A stretch of 64,000 bases of DNA from Alphaproteobacteria bacterium (GCA_030425145.1 JAUHVK010000003.1:167433-231432); one strand, 5' to 3'. Counted from the stretch's first letter, positions 8,370 through 18,462 are shown. Numbers and translations: made by a program. Notes: generated from the sequence alone by a model not told the origin.

Positions 8370-10745
8370 ATGGTGAGTTCGAACAAGATACTCACGGTAT
8401 CCTACGGGACCTTTTCATGTACGCTCGAGGGGTTTGATAATTCCTTCGACACGATGAAGGCAATCGCGGAATACTTTCGCGATCTTGCGCAGGATGACCG
8501 ATATTTTGGTGCGGAGCCACCCACCCCGGATGCAGAAATGCTGGCCCGGATCGCGGAGCGTGAAATCGCGCGTCGAGTTGAAGCCCGTTTCGAAAAAGGT
8601 AACCTGGTTCTGCGTGCCTCTGAAGATGCCGAGCCGCCGCATGGGGATGTCGCGCCGGAATCTCAAAGGCACACAGCCAAAGAGGACGCGACAGCCGGAG
8701 TGGCTGCCACTGCACTGGCTGTCGCGGCCCAATCGGCAGAGGCTGAGATCGCTCCTGTCGAAGCTGAGGAAGAGACCACTCCTGTCGCAGAGGACCTCGA
8801 AGATACATCCATCGACACGACCGAGGTCGATCTGTCGAACCTCGACCTGTCGGATGATGTCGATGACTCCGAGGTCGATCTGACTGACCTGTCCATCGAC
8901 ACAGATGACAACGACAACGATACAATCAGCTTAGAAAATGTCCTGTCCTTTGATGCGGACGACGAAGAAGAAGCGAGCATTGACGACCTGATCGCGCAGC
9001 AAAGCGCCGAAGCGGTCGAAGAGAGCGACGTGGTTGAGGACAACGTGGTGGCCGAACCAGCCCCCGCCGTGACCGACAGCGTCGCCGAAAAGCTGCAACG
9101 CATTCGTGCCGTGGTCGCCTCCAAGACTCAGGTCACTCCGGAATACATCGAAGACGAACACGCGATGGCCGGTCCGGATGGCGACGGCGTTGACGAAAAC
9201 GATGCGCTCGATGTGACCGAAGCAGCTTCGTTGGACGACAATCTGTTCACCGACACCATCGCCGCAGTGGTTTCCGACCAACTCGACATGGAAGAGGATG
9301 ACGAGGACAGCACTCTGCTGCCCGAAATTTCGCTCGACGAAGAGGACGAAGACCAGGACGATATCGCTTCGGTCTCCGCGGCCGAAGACGACGCGCCGAG
9401 CGAGCTGGAGATTCTGCGCGCCAAGATCGCAGAGTTGGAAGCTCAGGCCGCCAATGCGCGCGCCACAGAGGTGGTCCAGCCGATCGAAGAGACAATCGCG
9501 GAAGAAACTATCGCGCCGGTCGCAGAACTCGACGTCGACGAGGATGCCGACGAGGACGATCTTGTCGCCGAAGACACATCCGACACGGATGACGAAGACA
9601 CGCTGACCTTTGACGATGACGACGAAGATGAAGAAACGCCCTTCGTCCTTGAGGATGCCATTTCCGACGATTCTGAGGAAGACGAAACGGATGAAGCACC
9701 CGAGCCCCTCGTCGCCCGTGTCAGCAAGGCCAAGCGCTCCGAGGTCGAAGCGGCTCTGGCTGCTGGCCGGATCGAAGAATACGACGAGGATGAAGACGAG
9801 GACGATGCTCCGACCGCAGAGATCGCCCCCGTCCCCGGCCTTGACGACAGCAGCCTCACCCCGGAACAGGAAGCAGAACTGGCTCGTGAACTGGCCGACC
9901 TGAATGCCGAAATCGACGAAGACGACGATTGGGATTTCGACGATGAGGACGAGGATGACGACACACCGGTCCTGTCCGAAGCCGAAGAGAAAGCCGCCAG
10001 CGCCAATATCCGCAAAGCCGTCAAGCTGACCAGCCCGGGTCGCGCGATGCTGACCGACACCTCCATCGAGGAAGACGACGAATCCGTCGAACGTCTGGCG
10101 GACAAGACCGACACCGAAATGGAAGAGCCGGAGGGCAACCGCCGCCGCAGCGCCATCGCGCATCTGCGCGCTGCCGTTGCCGCAACCAAGGCGGATCGCA
10201 TTCTTGGCTTTGGCAAAAAGACGGTAGACGAAGAAGTGCCGTATCGCGAGGATCTGGCAGACGCAGTCCGCCCGCGTCGCCCCAAGGTTACCGAAACGCG
10301 CTCTGCACGCCCGGCACCGGTGCGCCCTGCCCCGCTCAAGCTTGTGGCCGAGCAGCGGATTGATGTCGATGCCGACAAGGACATCGCCCCCGTCCGCCCG
10401 CGCCGCGTGATGCGCAATATCGAACCGGTCGACACGGCTGGCCAGACAGCGGGCGACGATGCCGGCTTTGTGGAATTCGCGGAAAGCCAGGGTGCCCATA
10501 CGCTGCCCGAGCTTCTTGAAGCGGCTGCATCCTACATGTCGTTCGTCGAAGGCCGGGACCAGTTCTCGCGCCCGCAGCTGATGACCAAACTGCTGCAGGC
10601 CGAAGGCGAGGCCAGCTCGCGCGAAGAACGGCTGCGCAGCTTTGGCCAGCTTCTGCGCGAAGGCAAGATCGAGAAAAAGGGCGGTGGCCGCTTTGCCGCA
10701 TCGGACAGCATCGGCTTCAAACCCGATGAGCGGGCGGCGAGCTGA
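8370..10745 (+). CDS. Large acidic, largely disordered protein of unknown function
   Basis: A 791-aa protein with three parts. Residues 1-80 form a compact domain (KILTVSYGTFSCTLEGFDN, then MKAIAEYFRDLAQDDRYFG) of a type I recall as conserved in Rhodobacterales without a function. Residues ~90-550 are very rich in Asp/Glu with poly-acidic runs such as DDDDEDEE and DEDEDEDD. The last ~80 residues (HTLPELLEAAASYMSFVEGR to the end) look like a helical or winged domain. It has no signal peptide or membrane helix. Start options are ATG 8370 (GGAAG 11 bases upstream) and GTG 8358. It is divergent from thiN and ends at a strong terminator. Cytoplasmic location is inferred. Confidence 0.75.
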   Translation: MVSSNKILTVSYGTFSCTLEGFDNSFDTMKAIAEYFRDLAQDDRYFGAEPPTPDAEMLARIAEREIARRVEARFEKGNLVLRASEDAEPPHGDVAPESQRHTAKEDATAGVAATALAVAAQSAEAEIAPVEAEEETTPVAEDLEDTSIDTTEVDLSNLDLSDDVDDSEVDLTDLSIDTDDNDNDTISLENVLSFDADDEEEASIDDLIAQQSAEAVEESDVVEDNVVAEPAPAVTDSVAEKLQRIRAVVASKTQVTPEYIEDEHAMAGPDGDGVDENDALDVTEAASLDDNLFTDTIAAVVSDQLDMEEDDEDSTLLPEISLDEEDEDQDDIASVSAAEDDAPSELEILRAKIAELEAQAANARATEVVQPIEETIAEETIAPVAELDVDEDADEDDLVAEDTSDTDDEDTLTFDDDDEDEETPFVLEDAISDDSEEDETDEAPEPLVARVSKAKRSEVEAALAAGRIEEYDEDEDEDDAPTAEIAPVPGLDDSSLTPEQEAELARELADLNAEIDEDDDWDFDDEDEDDDTPVLSEAEEKAASANIRKAVKLTSPGRAMLTDTSIEEDDESVERLADKTDTEMEEPEGNRRRSAIAHLRAAVAATKADRILGFGKKTVDEEVPYREDLADAVRPRRPKVTETRSARPAPVRPAPLKLVAEQRIDVDADKDIAPVRPRRVMRNIEPVDTAGQTAGDDAGFVEFAESQGAHTLPELLEAAASYMSFVEGRDQFSRPQLMTKLLQAEGEASSREERLRSFGQLLREGKIEKKGGGRFAASDSIGFKPDERAAS

Positions 10746-10765
10746 TCAAACGCTTCATCCAATAG

Positions 10766-10796
10766 AAAAAGGCCGGACTGTATGTCCGGCCTTTTC
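10766..10796 (+). terminator. Rho-independent terminator after the acidic-protein gene
   Basis: Stem GGCCGGAC / GTCCGGCC with loop TGTAT (10771-10791), followed by TTTT and preceded by AAAAA. The flanking A and T runs make it potentially bidirectional, so it can also stop minus-strand transcripts of the DUF2842 gene. Confidence 0.85.
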
Positions 10797-10815
10797 CTAT
10801 TCACCCGTCGATGCG

Positions 10816-11037
10816 TCAGTCTTTGGCGTCAGGGTCCGGCTGACCGATCCCCTTGAACACAAACTTGAACGGCAGCGCCCAGAGAATCCCCAACACGATG
10901 TAGACCAGCAACTCGACAAGGAAGGACGGTCGATCCAGCCAAGTGAGAACCGTTACGCAGGCGATCACATAGGCAGGCATGCCAACCAGAAGGATCACCA
11001 GCGCCCAGCGTTTACGGGCCTTGTAACTCAGCGCCAT
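10816..11037 (-). CDS. DUF2842 domain small membrane protein
   Basis: A 73-aa protein with two membrane helices (residues ~12-32 and ~40-60). It begins MALSYKARKRWALVILLVG and has the conserved ILWALPFKFVFKGIG near the C-terminus, typical of DUF2842 in alphaproteobacteria. Function is unknown. AAGGAGG precedes ATG 11037. It lies 16 bases downstream of purA and is probably cotranscribed with it. Confidence 0.85.
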   Translation of the reverse strand: MALSYKARKRWALVILLVGMPAYVIACVTVLTWLDRPSFLVELLVYIVLGILWALPFKFVFKGIGQPDPDAKD

Positions 11038-11053
11038 CCGCGCCTCCTTTCCG

Positions 11054-12349
11054 TCAATCCGCGAACGGATCGGTCACGAGGATTGTGTCCTCCCGCTCGG
11101 GTGAGGTGGAAAGTAGGGCCACCGGGCATTCGATCAATTCCTCGATCCGGCGCACATATTTGATCGCCTCGGCCGGCAGATCGACCCAGGACCGTGCGCC
11201 TTCGGTCGATTGCGACCAGCCGGGCATTTCCTCATAGATCGGTGTGCAGCGCACCTGCTCTTCTGCGGCAGTCGGCAGGTAGTCGTAACGCTGACCGTCC
11301 AACTCGTAGCCGACGCAGATTTTCAGCGTCTCGAACCCGTCCAGCACATCGAGCTTGGTGAGCGAAATACCGTTCACACCACTCGTGGCACAGGTCTGGC
11401 GCACAAGGCAGGCATCGAACCAGCCGCAGCGCCGCTTGCGCCCGGTTGTGGTGCCAAATTCATGCCCACGTTCGCCAAGGCGCTGCCCGTCGGCGTCATG
11501 CAATTCTGTCGGGAACGGACCTTCGCCCACCCGTGTGGTATAGGCTTTGACGATTCCCAGCACGTAATCGATCGCACCCGGCCCAAGACCAACACCCGTC
11601 GCCGCCTGACCGGCGATGACGTTGGACGAGGTCACAAACGGATAGGTGCCGAAATCGATATCGAGAAGTGCACCCTGCGCCCCTTCGAACAGGATGCGCT
11701 TGCCCGCCTTGCGTTTCTCGTTGAGCACCTTCCAGACCGGTGCGGCAAAGGGAAGGATCTGATCCGCAATCTCGGTCAGCTGCGCCAGAAGTGCGTCGCG
11801 GTCCACCGGATCGAAACCAAGACCCTTGCGCAGCGGATCATGGTGCTGCAACGCACGGTCCACGCGCGCTTCAAGTGTTGCGCGATCTGCAAGGTCAGCC
11901 ACACGGACCGACCGGCGGCCCACTTTATCTTCATAAGCCGGGCCGATGCCGCGCCCGGTGGTGCCGATCTTGGTACCCTTGCTGGCGGCTTCTTCGCGCG
12001 CCCGGTCCAACTCACCGTGAATCGGCAGGATCAGCGGCGTGTTCTCCGCGATCATCAGCGTTTCCGGGGTGATCTCCACACCCTGACCACGAATGGTTTC
12101 GATCTCTTTCATCAGGTGCCACGGGTCGAGGACCACACCATTGCCGATCACCGACAGCTTGCCACCGCGCACCACGCCGGACGGCAGCGCATGCAGCTTG
12201 TAGACCTTACCATCAATGACAAGCGTATGGCCGGCATTGTGCCCGCCCTGAAAGCGGCAGATCACATCCGCACGCTCCGAGAGCCAGTCCACAATCTTGC
12301 CTTTGCCCTCGTCGCCCCACTGGGCACCCACGACCACCACATTCGCCAT
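11054..12349 (-). CDS. purA: Adenylosuccinate synthase
   Basis: GTP-dependent condensation of IMP and aspartate to adenylosuccinate, the first committed AMP step (cytoplasm). The GTP-binding loop [11 protein letters not shown] (residues ~7-17), NAGHTLV with the catalytic His (~40), and the switch and dimer segments ([24 protein letters not shown]) are all intact. The 431-aa length is standard. ATG 12349 is chosen because the conserved [12 protein letters not shown] starts there; AAAGG lies 9 bases upstream. Confidence 0.97.
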   Translation of the reverse strand: MANVVVVGAQWGDEGKGKIVDWLSERADVICRFQGGHNAGHTLVIDGKVYKLHALPSGVVRGGKLSVIGNGVVLDPWHLMKEIETIRGQGVEITPETLMIAENTPLILPIHGELDRAREEAASKGTKIGTTGRGIGPAYEDKVGRRSVRVADLADRATLEARVDRALQHHDPLRKGLGFDPVDRDALLAQLTEIADQILPFAAPVWKVLNEKRKAGKRILFEGAQGALLDIDFGTYPFVTSSNVIAGQAATGVGLGPGAIDYVLGIVKAYTTRVGEGPFPTELHDADGQRLGERGHEFGTTTGRKRRCGWFDACLVRQTCATSGVNGISLTKLDVLDGFETLKICVGYELDGQRYDYLPTAAEEQVRCTPIYEEMPGWSQSTEGARSWVDLPAEAIKYVRRIEELIECPVALLSTSPEREDTILVTDPFAD

Positions 12350-12586
12350 GTCTTTAGACCTTTGCTGGAGTTCCATCCGTCAAACCCGCGCCCGTATAGT
12401 GCGCAATGCACGCGGGGGAAACCGGTTTTCGGAAACCTTTGCGCGACATTTCACCATGCACCGCGAACCCCACCCCCGTCTCTGCCCGTTTGCCACAGGG
12501 ATTTAGCCAGCATAAACAGCCCTCTGGACACTCCGCCCTGCTTTGGGCGATCAAACCGCACCTGCGATCTGGAAAGGCGAACACTC

Positions 12587-12982
12587 ATGGGATTCCTTCT
12601 GCGTTGGCTCTTCGCCTTTGGACTTGTCGCCGCCACCTACAACCCGACGGCCTATAACTTCACCAGTTGGGCAATGACCGACGGGCAGGATCAGTTGTCG
12701 ATCACGGTGCTGGTCGGGCTGGTCCTTCTGGTCGGCTACATCATCTACCTGCGCGCCACGCTGCGCTCCATCGGCGCTTTCGGCATGATCCTGATCCTCG
12801 CGCTTGTGGGCGCACTGCTCTGGGTCGCGTATGATTTCGGCCTTCTTGATTTGCAAAACCGCACCCTGACCGTCTGGATCGGCATCATTGCCCTGTCGCT
12901 GGTGCTCGGCATCGGCCTCAGTTGGTCGATCGTGCGCCGAAAACTCTCAGGTCAGGCGGATGTGGACGACGTGGAAGAATAA
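12587..12982 (+). CDS. DUF6524 family membrane protein
   Basis: A 131-aa integral membrane protein with four predicted helices (residues ~3-20, 38-54, 62-82, 94-112) and an acidic tail (QADVDDVEE). The conserved segment TYNPTAYNFTSW follows the first helix. I recall the family as DUF6524, restricted mainly to proteobacteria, with no known role. GAAAGG upstream of ATG 12587 supports the start; longer upstream extensions lie in non-coding sequence between this gene and divergent purA. Confidence 0.75.
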   Translation: MGFLLRWLFAFGLVAATYNPTAYNFTSWAMTDGQDQLSITVLVGLVLLVGYIIYLRATLRSIGAFGMILILALVGALLWVAYDFGLLDLQNRTLTVWIGIIALSLVLGIGLSWSIVRRKLSGQADVDDVEE

Positions 12983-12985
12983 TCG

Positions 12986-13006
12986 CTTCTTCTCCTTCCA
13001 AATGCG
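12986..13006. repeat. Degenerate copy of a dispersed intergenic repeat
   Basis: Three bases after the DUF6524 stop, CTTCTTCTCCTTCCAAATGC and the next base match the 21-bp element at 55746-55766 at 17 positions. The preceding ATCG is shared as well. Confidence 0.5.
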
Positions 13007-13114
13007 CACAAGCACCGCCAGCCAAACACACGCGATCAGATCGCCCAACACGGGTTGCACCACGCTGCGCTTGGCCTTAGATACCCCCCATTCACGAAGA
13101 GATCCGGGACAGCC

Positions 13115-13489
13115 ATGGAAAACGTCGTTCTCATCATCCACCTCCTTCTCGCGCTCGCGCTGATCGGCGTCGTGCTGCTGCAGCGCTCTGATGGCGGTGG
13201 GCTTGGCGCCATGGGTGGTGGCGGCGGCGGTGCAATCAGCACCCGCAGCGCAGCAACGGGCCTTGGCAAACTGACCTGGATCCTCGCCATCGCGTTTATC
13301 TGCACCTCGCTCACCCTGACGGTGATCGCCGCGCAGAACGCGTCGGGCAGCTCCATCATGGATCGCCTGACCACCGGCGGCGATGCTGCAACCGAAGAAA
13401 CCGACAGCAATACGCTCGACACGGATGGGCTTCTGCCGCCGCCGTCCTCGGTTGATCCGAACGCCCCGCTTCTGCCCCGCGCCGACTGA
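13115..13489 (+). CDS. secG: Preprotein translocase subunit SecG
   Basis: Accessory membrane subunit of the SecYEG protein-export channel. The 124-aa product has two helices (residues 2-20 and ~52-72) joined by the diagnostic glycine-rich loop LLQRSDGGGLGAMGGGGGGA, then an acidic/Pro-rich tail. ATG 13115 is used because helix 1 begins immediately (MENVVLIIHLLLALALIG). A terminator follows at 13511, so secG is monocistronic and separate from pyrG. Confidence 0.95.
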   Translation: MENVVLIIHLLLALALIGVVLLQRSDGGGLGAMGGGGGGAISTRSAATGLGKLTWILAIAFICTSLTLTVIAAQNASGSSIMDRLTTGGDAATEETDSNTLDTDGLLPPPSSVDPNAPLLPRAD

Positions 13490-13510
13490 TCCGGCACAGG
13501 CTTTGAACCG

Positions 13511-13540
13511 ACGCGCGGTCGCTTGGGGCCGCGCGTTTTT
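13511..13540 (+). terminator. Rho-independent terminator of secG
   Basis: Stem ACGCGCGG (13511-13518) / CCGCGCGT (13529-13536) with a 10-base loop, followed by TTTTTC, 22 bases after the secG stop. Confidence 0.8.
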
Positions 13541-13715
13541 CTTTGCGCCACAAACCCACCATCCCTTGAGGCGCAGCAATCTGACGTAACATCATCTTGG
13601 GGTTCGGCCTTGCCTTTTTCCGCCGAATCCTCTACCGCTCAAATCCCGTGATGCTGCGTGCCTTTGGCTGCGCAGATCGCTTGGTTTGCAGGCACATCTC
13701 GGGAGGTCTCCACTC

Positions 13716-15359
13716 ATGGCACGCTTCATCTTCATCACCGGCGGCGTGGTGTCTTCCTTGGGCAAAGGTCTGGCTTCGGCTGCACTGGGCGCGTTGCTTC
13801 AGGCGCGTGGCTATTCGGTCCGTCTGCGCAAGCTCGACCCCTACCTGAACGTCGATCCCGGCACGATGTCGCCGTTCGAGCATGGCGAAGTGTTCGTCAC
13901 CGACGATGGTGCGGAAACCGACCTCGACCTCGGCCACTATGAACGCTTCACCGGCGTGCCCGCGCGCAAGACCGACAGCATCTCGTCGGGCCGCATCTAC
14001 ACCAACGTGCTCGAGAAAGAGCGCCGGGGCGATTACCTTGGCAAAACGATCCAGGTAATCCCGCACGTCACCAATGAAATCAAGGACTTCATCTCCATTG
14101 GCGAGGATGAGGTCGACTTCATGCTCTGCGAAATCGGCGGCACTGTGGGCGACATCGAAGGCCTGCCCTTCTTCGAGGCGATCCGCCAGTTTTCCCAGGA
14201 CAAACCGCGCGGCCAGTGTATCTTCATGCACCTGACGCTGCTGCCCTACATCAAGGCCTCGGGCGAGCTGAAGACCAAGCCCACCCAGCACTCCGTCAAG
14301 GAGCTCCGCTCCATCGGCCTGGCCCCCGACATTCTTGTCTGCCGCTCCGAAGGACCGATCCCGCAGAAAGAACGCGATAAGCTGGCGCTTTTCTGCAATG
14401 TGCGCCCCGACGCCGTGATCGCCGCCCAAGACCTCAAGTCGATTTATGAGGCCCCCCTCGCCTATCACCGCGAGGGCCTCGATCAGGCGGTGCTCGACGC
14501 GTTCCAGATCACGCCCGCGCCCAAGCCGAATCTCGAAAAATGGGAAGACGTGGCCGACCGCATCTACAACCCCGAAGGCGAGGTGAATGTCGCCATCGTG
14601 GGCAAATACGTGCAGCTTGAGGACGCCTATAAATCCATTGCCGAGGCGCTCACCCATGGCGGCATGGCCAACCGCGTCAAGGTCAACATCCAGTGGGTCG
14701 ATGCAGAGATCTTCGAACGCGAAGACCCCGCCCCCCATCTCGAAGGCTTCCACGCGATCCTCGTGCCCGGCGGCTTTGGGGAACGCGGCACAGAGGGCAA
14801 GATCAAGGCGGCGCAATTCGCCCGCGAACACAAGGTGCCCTATCTCGGCATCTGCCTTGGCATGCAGATGGCGGTGATCGAAGCCGCGCGCAACGTCGCC
14901 AAACTGCCCGATGCCGGGTCCGAGGAGTTTGACCACGAGGCCGGAAAAAAGCGTTTCACGCCCGTGGTTTACCACCTCAAGGAATGGGTGCAGGGCAACC
15001 AGACCGTCAACCGCAGCGTGGCCGACGACAAGGGCGGCACGATGCGCCTTGGCGCCTATGACGCGGTGCTGACCGAAGGCTCAAAAGTCGCCGAGGTCTA
15101 CGGCACCACCACCATCGACGAACGCCACCGCCACCGCTACGAGGTCGACATCAAGTACCGCAAGGCGCTTGAGGAAGGCGGGCTGTGTTTCTCCGGCATG
15201 AGCCCCGACGGCCGCCTGCCCGAGATCGTCGAATGGCCCGACCACCCGTGGTTCATCGGCGTCCAGTTCCACCCGGAACTGAAGTCGAAACCGTTCGACC
15301 CGCATCCGCTGTTCAAGGATTTTGTGCGGGCGGCGAAGGATGTGTCGCGGTTGGTGTAA
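13716..15359 (+). CDS. pyrG: CTP synthase
   Basis: Makes CTP from UTP, ATP and glutamine (cytoplasm). The N-terminal amidoligase domain carries [13 protein letters not shown] (residues ~5-17) and [13 protein letters not shown]. The C-terminal class I glutamine amidotransferase domain carries the nucleophile C380 in LGICLGMQM and the catalytic HPE near the C-terminus (GVQFHPEL). At 547 aa it is full length. GGGAGG 8 bases before ATG 13716 fixes the start, ten codons inside a longer open frame. Confidence 0.97.
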   Translation: MARFIFITGGVVSSLGKGLASAALGALLQARGYSVRLRKLDPYLNVDPGTMSPFEHGEVFVTDDGAETDLDLGHYERFTGVPARKTDSISSGRIYTNVLEKERRGDYLGKTIQVIPHVTNEIKDFISIGEDEVDFMLCEIGGTVGDIEGLPFFEAIRQFSQDKPRGQCIFMHLTLLPYIKASGELKTKPTQHSVKELRSIGLAPDILVCRSEGPIPQKERDKLALFCNVRPDAVIAAQDLKSIYEAPLAYHREGLDQAVLDAFQITPAPKPNLEKWEDVADRIYNPEGEVNVAIVGKYVQLEDAYKSIAEALTHGGMANRVKVNIQWVDAEIFEREDPAPHLEGFHAILVPGGFGERGTEGKIKAAQFAREHKVPYLGICLGMQMAVIEAARNVAKLPDAGSEEFDHEAGKKRFTPVVYHLKEWVQGNQTVNRSVADDKGGTMRLGAYDAVLTEGSKVAEVYGTTTIDERHRHRYEVDIKYRKALEEGGLCFSGMSPDGRLPEIVEWPDHPWFIGVQFHPELKSKPFDPHPLFKDFVRAAKDVSRLV

Positions 15360-15442
15360 CGCACCATCGCCAGACCGCGGGATGGCGATGGCGCGGCACC
15401 TACGGTGCTATTCGCAAAGGGCGCCTAACTCAACGTCGTAGG

Positions 15443-15460
15443 GTGCGTGCTCGCACGCAC
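15443..15460. repeat. Palindromic intergenic element
   Basis: GTGCGTGC-TC-GCACGCAC, an inverted repeat with a 2-base centre in the 189-base gap between pyrG and cutA. No T-run follows, so it is not an obvious terminator. I recall similar GGGTGCGTGC elements in intergenic regions of Rhodobacterales; the rest of this gap shows nothing else. Confidence 0.5.
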
Positions 15461-15548
15461 AGTCAAACGCGGCCTCGAAGCCGTGTAATTGCTGCGTCGA
15501 CGCGGCGACACCCTTCCCCAAACCACCTGCGCCCGTTACGCTCGCAAC

Positions 15549-15857
15549 ATGCCCCTCGCCGCCTTCACCACGATCGACAGCGAAGACGCCGCCCGCAGCC
15601 TTGCGCGCGCGGTCGTCACCGCCAAACTCGCCGCCTGCGTGCAGATCGAAAAGATCACCTCGGTCTACGAATGGAACGGCGTGCAGGAGGAACCCGAATA
15701 CCGGCTGCTCTTCAAAACCAGCGCCGCTGCGTGGCCCGCGCTGAAAGAGTTGATTCTGCGCGATCATCCCTATGATGAACCCGCACTTTGGGCGGTCGAG
15801 ATGACGGACGGCTCGGAGAGTTTCCTGAACTGGATCGACACCGCCGCCACTGGCTGA
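15549..15857 (+). CDS. cutA: Divalent-cation tolerance protein CutA
   Basis: A 102-aa protein of the trimeric CutA1 fold. Conserved positions include KLAACVQIEKITSVYEW (residues 27-43) and the LLFKT strand, with HPYDEPALWAVEM near residue 75. CutA is linked to copper/divalent metal tolerance, but its biochemical role is unsettled. ATG 15549 begins the conserved domain; no Shine-Dalgarno is visible. The convergent glycosyltransferase gene ends 6 bases away. Confidence 0.92.
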   Translation: MPLAAFTTIDSEDAARSLARAVVTAKLAACVQIEKITSVYEWNGVQEEPEYRLLFKTSAAAWPALKELILRDHPYDEPALWAVEMTDGSESFLNWIDTAATG

Positions 15858-15863
15858 AGCCTG

Positions 15864-16904
15864 TCAGGCCAGCATCTCGCGCGCGGCGTCGGTGATCTGC
15901 AGAAAGTCCTGTTCAATCAGGTGCTCGACAGTCGGCCCCTGCGCATCGCAATAGGTCGCGAGGTTGAGGTCGCCCTCCTGCGCAAGCCGCGACACCCGCA
16001 AGCGGGTCTCGTCATGTGCCACGCGGTTCTCGGCCAGCAGCTTCTGCTCTCGCGCCATCACACCGCCCGCCAGTTTGTAATGCCGCAGCACGGCAGAAAA
16101 ATCGGTACAGACCACGCCCGTCGTCACATGTGGATGCGGCTGCGGAACCACCCCGTCCCCCATCCGGAACAGCGCGTGTTTGGTCAGGCAGCACGCCTCG
16201 CCAAAGGCGGCACGGCGCAATCCGCCATAGAGCACAGGGATCGTCGGATGGGTGATGCGGTTCCGTTCAAGGTGCCAACCCCAATTGAGACCCGAGCCGT
16301 GATAGGAAAACCGCTCCAGATCCCCGATATTGTAGCGGTCAAATCTCTCCGCTGCCTCGGCATAGGGCATCTCCCCCGCCACCGAGATCGGACCGTCGAA
16401 TGCCACGTCCAGCATCTGCGCCACCAGCGCGCTGTGCCCCCGTTCGGCCATGCGCCGCGCAAGTTCCGGCAAAGGCACGCGGTCGGCATTGGGATAGTCG
16501 AGCAATTCGTCCGGGTCGATGGCCAGACGCCACCCACCCTCAAGCACCAAGGTGTTGGCCAGGAACCGGATCTCACGCTCGTACTCGCGGAAATCGGCGT
16601 CACAGCTGATGATGGTGACGTCCGGCCAGCGCCGCGCGATGTCGATGGACCCGTCGGTCGAGCCGTTGTCGACATAGACGATATGCGACACACCCAGCTT
16701 GCGGTGATGGGCGATATGATGGTCGAGGAAATAGGCGACATCCCGTCCGACCAGAACCAGCGCCACGTCGTGCTCTGCCAGCCGTGTCAGGCGCGGGCCA
16801 TGCACAACGGTCATCCCACTGCGCACCTGCTTCGCTGCGCGGCGCATGTAAAGGCGGCCGTTCAGGTTCTGCCATACGCGCTGTGCGGGGCCGAAAATGC
16901 CCAT
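15864..16904 (-). CDS. Glycosyltransferase family 2 (Glyco_tranf_2_4 type)
   Basis: A 346-aa protein without signal peptide. The N-terminal catalytic segment HHRKLGVSHIVYVDNGSTDG has the nucleotide-sugar DNGS motif, followed by an acidic metal-binding stretch AIDPDELLDYP about 60 residues later (a DPDE variant of the DxD site). The fold resembles bacterial GT2 proteins that modify surface polysaccharides; donor and acceptor are unknown. ATG 16904 is preceded by AGGAG. It stands alone, so no polysaccharide cluster informs its role. Confidence 0.8.
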   Translation of the reverse strand: MGIFGPAQRVWQNLNGRLYMRRAAKQVRSGMTVVHGPRLTRLAEHDVALVLVGRDVAYFLDHHIAHHRKLGVSHIVYVDNGSTDGSIDIARRWPDVTIISCDADFREYEREIRFLANTLVLEGGWRLAIDPDELLDYPNADRVPLPELARRMAERGHSALVAQMLDVAFDGPISVAGEMPYAEAAERFDRYNIGDLERFSYHGSGLNWGWHLERNRITHPTIPVLYGGLRRAAFGEACCLTKHALFRMGDGVVPQPHPHVTTGVVCTDFSAVLRHYKLAGGVMAREQKLLAENRVAHDETRLRVSRLAQEGDLNLATYCDAQGPTVEHLIEQDFLQITDAAREMLA

Positions 16905-17026
16905 CCCCTGCTCTCCTGTTGCTCCGCCCGCCGCCCTCACTTTGTAGAAACACGACCGGGGATCAACCCTTTAGATCCACGCCAAGCCCTCTATCGAAGC
17001 CGATCAAACTGGCCTATCACGGGCAG

Positions 17027-17794
17027 ATGCTGTCCTATCAACACCTCTACCACGCGGGCAACGCCGCTGACGTCCACAAGCACGCCGCACTTGCGCTTGC
17101 GCTGGACTACCTGACGCAAAAGCCCAAACCCCTGAGCTATATCGAGACCCATGCCGGACGTGGGCGCTATGACCTGAACGCCCCCGAAGCGGTCAAGACC
17201 GGCGAGGCGGCGCAGGGCATCGCCCGTCTGCAAGCCGGGTTTGCCAAGACACACCCGTATATCCGCGCGCTCGCCGCACAGCCCGATGGCCTCTACCCCG
17301 GTTCCCCAGCCATCGCGCAGGCGCTGCTCCGCCCCGAGGACACACTGCATCTGGCGGAACTTCACCCGCAGGAGCACGCCGCCCTGCGCACCAATCTGCG
17401 CGCGCCGAACACACATGTGTACCATCAGGATGGTTTGGAGCTGGCCCAAAGCTTGTGCCCGCCGACCCCCCGCCGGGGGCTGATGCTGGTTGACCCGAGC
17501 TACGAGATCAAAGCCGAATACACCCAGATTCCGAAATGGTTGTCGGCAATCACCCGTAAATGGAATGTCGGTGTGGTGATGATCTGGTACCCGATCCTCA
17601 CCTCCGGCGCGCACCGCCCGATGCTGCGCAGCCTTCAGGCGGACCATCCCGAAGCGCTTACTCACGAGGTGCGCTTCCCCCCGGCCCGAGAAGGGCATCG
17701 CATGATCGGATCGGGCCTCTTCGTGGTGAACCCACCTTTCGGTCTTGAGGCCGCGCTGAAACCGCTCGCCGCGGCGTTCCGCAAGCTGGCATGA
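17027..17794 (+). CDS. rlmJ: 23S rRNA (adenine(2030)-N(6))-methyltransferase RlmJ
   Basis: SAM-dependent methyltransferase acting on A2030 of 23S rRNA. The 255-aa protein starts MLSYQHLYHAGNAADVHKH, the family signature. The SAM-binding YIETHAGRGRYDL is near residue 41 and the catalytic motif IV is MLVDPSYEIK. The family usually has DPPYE, so the middle proline is replaced by serine. ATG 17027 begins the conserved signature. Its stop overlaps the start of the next gene by ATGA. Confidence 0.93.
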   Translation: MLSYQHLYHAGNAADVHKHAALALALDYLTQKPKPLSYIETHAGRGRYDLNAPEAVKTGEAAQGIARLQAGFAKTHPYIRALAAQPDGLYPGSPAIAQALLRPEDTLHLAELHPQEHAALRTNLRAPNTHVYHQDGLELAQSLCPPTPRRGLMLVDPSYEIKAEYTQIPKWLSAITRKWNVGVVMIWYPILTSGAHRPMLRSLQADHPEALTHEVRFPPAREGHRMIGSGLFVVNPPFGLEAALKPLAAAFRKLA

Positions 17795-18462
17795 TCCGCC
17801 TCGCCGCCGCGCTGCTTGTCCTTCCCGGCCTTGCCAGCGCGGAAGGCGTGTTGGCGGTGCCCTATGACGATCTCCTGCTCCAACCGCACCGGATCGAACG
17901 GTTCGACAGCTTGCCCAGCGCGCCAGAACCCGGCCACCGCATCGACCAGCATTGGCGCGCGCCGGGTCTGAGCATCGGAGAACGACTGGTCGGTCAAAGC
18001 GCCCGCGACAGCGATGGGTTTGACGCCTTGACCGGCTTCCCCAATCCCCCGCTGCGCGCGATCCCCGGCGCACCGGGCCAGACGTTCGCCATCGCGCATC
18101 ACGCAGGCTTCGGCTCAAACGCGCTGTTTCCTGTCGGCCCCAAAGGCGCAGACCTGCCGGAAGGTCGTGGCGAAGGCAGCGCTGCGCTTGTATTTGATGC
18201 CCCGCAAACCGCCCTCGGCCTTCGGCTGCACGCGGAATACCCCGACCCTCTCGGCCAGCGCCCGCCACCGGGCAGCGCGGTGGTGACCTTCTACGACGCG
18301 GCAGGCGATATCACCGCGATCACACTGCCGCTGTCGCATGGCGTCCTTTCTCTCGGTTGGCGCAGCGACATGGGCATCACAGCGCTGACGATTGAAAACA
18401 CCGACCCGGGCGGCATCGCAATCGACGACATCCTCTACGATGTGACTGCGCTGGCCGGATAG
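17791..18462 (+). CDS. Predicted secreted protein, function unknown
   Basis: A 223-aa protein with a clear Sec signal peptide (MIRLAAALLVLPGLASA, cleavage after residue ~17). The mature region has ERFDSLPSAPEPGHRID, an internal DGFDALTGFP and a beta-rich C-terminal half ending in NTDPGGIAIDDILYDV. That last segment recalls the GIAIDD pattern of extracellular beta-sandwich proteins. It has no enzymatic motif. It overlaps rlmJ by 4 bases, so it is translationally coupled although unrelated in function. Periplasmic or exported location is inferred. Confidence 0.7.
   Translation: MIRLAAALLVLPGLASAEGVLAVPYDDLLLQPHRIERFDSLPSAPEPGHRIDQHWRAPGLSIGERLVGQSARDSDGFDALTGFPNPPLRAIPGAPGQTFAIAHHAGFGSNALFPVGPKGADLPEGRGEGSAALVFDAPQTALGLRLHAEYPDPLGQRPPPGSAVVTFYDAAGDITAITLPLSHGVLSLGWRSDMGITALTIENTDPGGIAIDDILYDVTALAG

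Noticed and set aside
8931..10499. 522-codon minus-strand frame
   Set aside because: Complement of the acidic protein's GAx codons; Val/Phe/Ile-rich, low complexity, no start signal.
11210..12586. Long N-terminal extension of the DUF6524 frame
   Set aside because: It runs antisense through purA; the true start is 12587.
13632..14975. 447-codon frame antisense to pyrG
   Set aside because: Shadow frame opposite CTP synthase.
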